Of a DNA stretch of 64,000 nt, positions 62,880 to 64,000 are shown piece by piece (the stretch's first letter is position 1; each line of letters opens with the position of its first letter). The stretch is from contig JAAHII010000001.1 of assembly GCA_010671905.1 (NCBI GenBank), forward strand, positions 1,116,001 to 1,180,000. Direction: 5' to 3'. Below the pieces are notes generated by a model, which was given only the letters and a program-made list of their open reading frames with translations, did no database searches and was not told the origin of the DNA. This DNA is from Leptolyngbya sp. SIOISBB. GTDB taxonomy: Bacteria > Cyanobacteriota > Cyanobacteriia > Phormidesmidales > Phormidesmidaceae. A program made the translations under genes and the position numbers.

Positions 62880-64000
62880 ATGTTAGACAGCTTACCGTCT
62901 AAAGCAATTGACTATAGTCCTGTAGTGGTGCCACGTCAGACGTCATTACAAAAAGCGATCGCGGCTTTGAGGCAGGCAGATTTCACCGCAATCTGGGTGG
63001 TCGAAACCGATCATGCTGGCAATCAACAGTTGCTAGGCGCAGTGTTTTCCGCCCAACTGTTGCAAGCTTGCATCACCGACTCTAACCCACTAGACAGTTA
63101 CTTAGAGTCAATTATGGTGCGCGACTTGCCACTACTCAGCTTGGCCGCACCACCCTCTGTAGAGTCCTGTCTAAACTACTTCATCCAGTACCGAGTTGAT
63201 TTCTTGCCGATCACCTACCCAGACGCTGCTTTTGCTGGCGTCGTCAGCAAGTGGAAACTCTTACAACATTATTGCCAAGTTGGGAATATCAGCCTTCTAG
63301 AGCCAGTATTTGCAGGCTCCCCAGACGGCTTTTGGATGACGGCGTGCGATGAGCCGATTGACTGGCACAACACCCTGGACAAAGCGGCTGTTCTGGAGGA
63401 TATGTTTGCTCATCAACACATCACCCAAGTCAACGACGCTTTTCTCAATCAGCATGGCATCAGTCGAACAGACCTTATGGGCCAGACTTTGGCTGATTTT
63501 ACGGTCCCAGATCTAGCCCATGAAAAGTTAAAGTGGCAGCAGTTTTTTGACACTGGCACGATGTGTGCAACGACAGAAGAACGACGGCTTGATGATGAGG
63601 TTTCGATCTGGCTCGAAGCCCACTACACCTGTTTGTATGACTCCCAAGGGCGGATTGTTGGGCACTTCTGTATTCAACGGGATATCACGCATTACAAAGA
63701 AATCGAAGCTCGTTTGATGCAACAAGAGCGTTATCTCTATGTGATTGTCGCGATTCAACAGCGGCTGCTAGGCGCTGGGCACCACGTTCTCTACAACCAC
63801 GTTGACCCTCAACATGAGGACCCAGACCAGACTGATCAATTAAGTTTTCAGTCTACCTTGAAAGCTCTGCGGCCCGTTTACCAAGAGATTTTAGGACAGC
63901 TAGGCGAAACCGCTAGTGCCTCCAGGGTTTATCTCTTTGAAAATGATGCCGACTGTATGAGTCAGCAATTGGAATGGTGTGACGAGGGCATCACGCCCGA
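62880..64000 (+). CDS. CBS- and PAS-domain signalling protein, partial (runs off the window)
   Basis: The frame is open from the ATG at 62880 to the window end (373 complete codons). The first 130 residues look like a CBS pair (VVPRQTSLQKAIAALRQADF, then VDFLPITYPDAAFAGVVSK). A PAS domain follows (about 160-285: VNDAFLNQHGISRTDLMGQT and ending FCIQRDITHYKEIEARLMQQ), and a probable GAF begins at about residue 315 (FQSTLKALRPVYQEILGQL). This is the usual front of a cyanobacterial histidine kinase or cyclase; the catalytic end is beyond the window. It is 86 bp from the hybrid kinase and likely in the same transcript. Confidence 0.85.
   Translation, partial: MLDSLPSKAIDYSPVVVPRQTSLQKAIAALRQADFTAIWVVETDHAGNQQLLGAVFSAQLLQACITDSNPLDSYLESIMVRDLPLLSLAAPPSVESCLNYFIQYRVDFLPITYPDAAFAGVVSKWKLLQHYCQVGNISLLEPVFAGSPDGFWMTACDEPIDWHNTLDKAAVLEDMFAHQHITQVNDAFLNQHGISRTDLMGQTLADFTVPDLAHEKLKWQQFFDTGTMCATTEERRLDDEVSIWLEAHYTCLYDSQGRIVGHFCIQRDITHYKEIEARLMQQERYLYVIVAIQQRLLGAGHHVLYNHVDPQHEDPDQTDQLSFQSTLKALRPVYQEILGQLGETASASRVYLFENDADCMSQQLEWCDEGITP

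Overview
The window looks like chromosomal DNA of a filamentous-type cyanobacterium. The evidence is the very high density of the HIP1 octamer GCGATCGC, a photosystem II gene (psbK), an uptake-hydrogenase maturation block (hypF-hypC-hypD), and a long run of multi-PAS and GAF sensor kinases. All calls come from reading the sequence and the predicted proteins; nothing was searched against a database.

Layout. (1) 1-12.7 kb, mostly minus strand: a polyamine/opine-type ABC transporter (two permeases, a lipoprotein binding protein, an ATPase) followed upstream by a PuuE-like allantoinase/polysaccharide deacetylase, a GNAT acetyltransferase, a frameshifted Asp/Glu/hydantoin-type racemase, and HyuB and HyuA. 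This reads as an uptake and ring-opening pathway for a cyclic ureide or hydantoin. A plus-strand Uma2 nuclease sits inside it. (2) 12.8-17.9 kb: a decayed integron-type integrase, four 40-bp tandem repeats, three AT-rich plus-strand genes of unknown role, a methyltransferase fragment, and an attC-like imperfect palindrome. Together these look like an integron remnant with a captured cassette. (3) 18-23.6 kb: a CPBP protease, a frameshifted beta-lactamase-family serine hydrolase, DAHP synthase, and a foreign-looking AT-rich AAA ATPase with a TOPRIM-like C-terminus. (4) 23.7-28.7 kb: hypD, hypC, hypF (with an in-frame insertion made of tandem repeats), an NHL-repeat pseudogene and psbK. (5) 29.4-41.9 kb: housekeeping and small accessory genes (Hsp20, TetR, IleS, AckA, a four-helix-bundle protein, a phosphatase, Pgm, an ankyrin lipoprotein) and a secreted GH5-CBM2 cellulase. 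(6) 42.4-64 kb: a signalling island. It holds one giant 17-PAS hybrid kinase split by one extra base, a REC-PAS-GGDEF protein, an OmpR-HPt-REC regulator, a lone REC, a HisKA-EAL fusion, a second hybrid kinase, and a CBS-PAS protein that runs off the window.

Repeats are a theme: a mariner-like MITE family (two copies with TIRs), heptamer tandem repeats (in hypF, around the four-helix gene, at 8.5 and 42.3 kb), a ~58-bp palindromic element (two copies, 55.6 and 58.0 kb) and several very strong hairpins. Three otherwise intact genes each carry a single-base frameshift, so either read errors or recent decay must be considered. No tRNA, rRNA or CRISPR array was seen.
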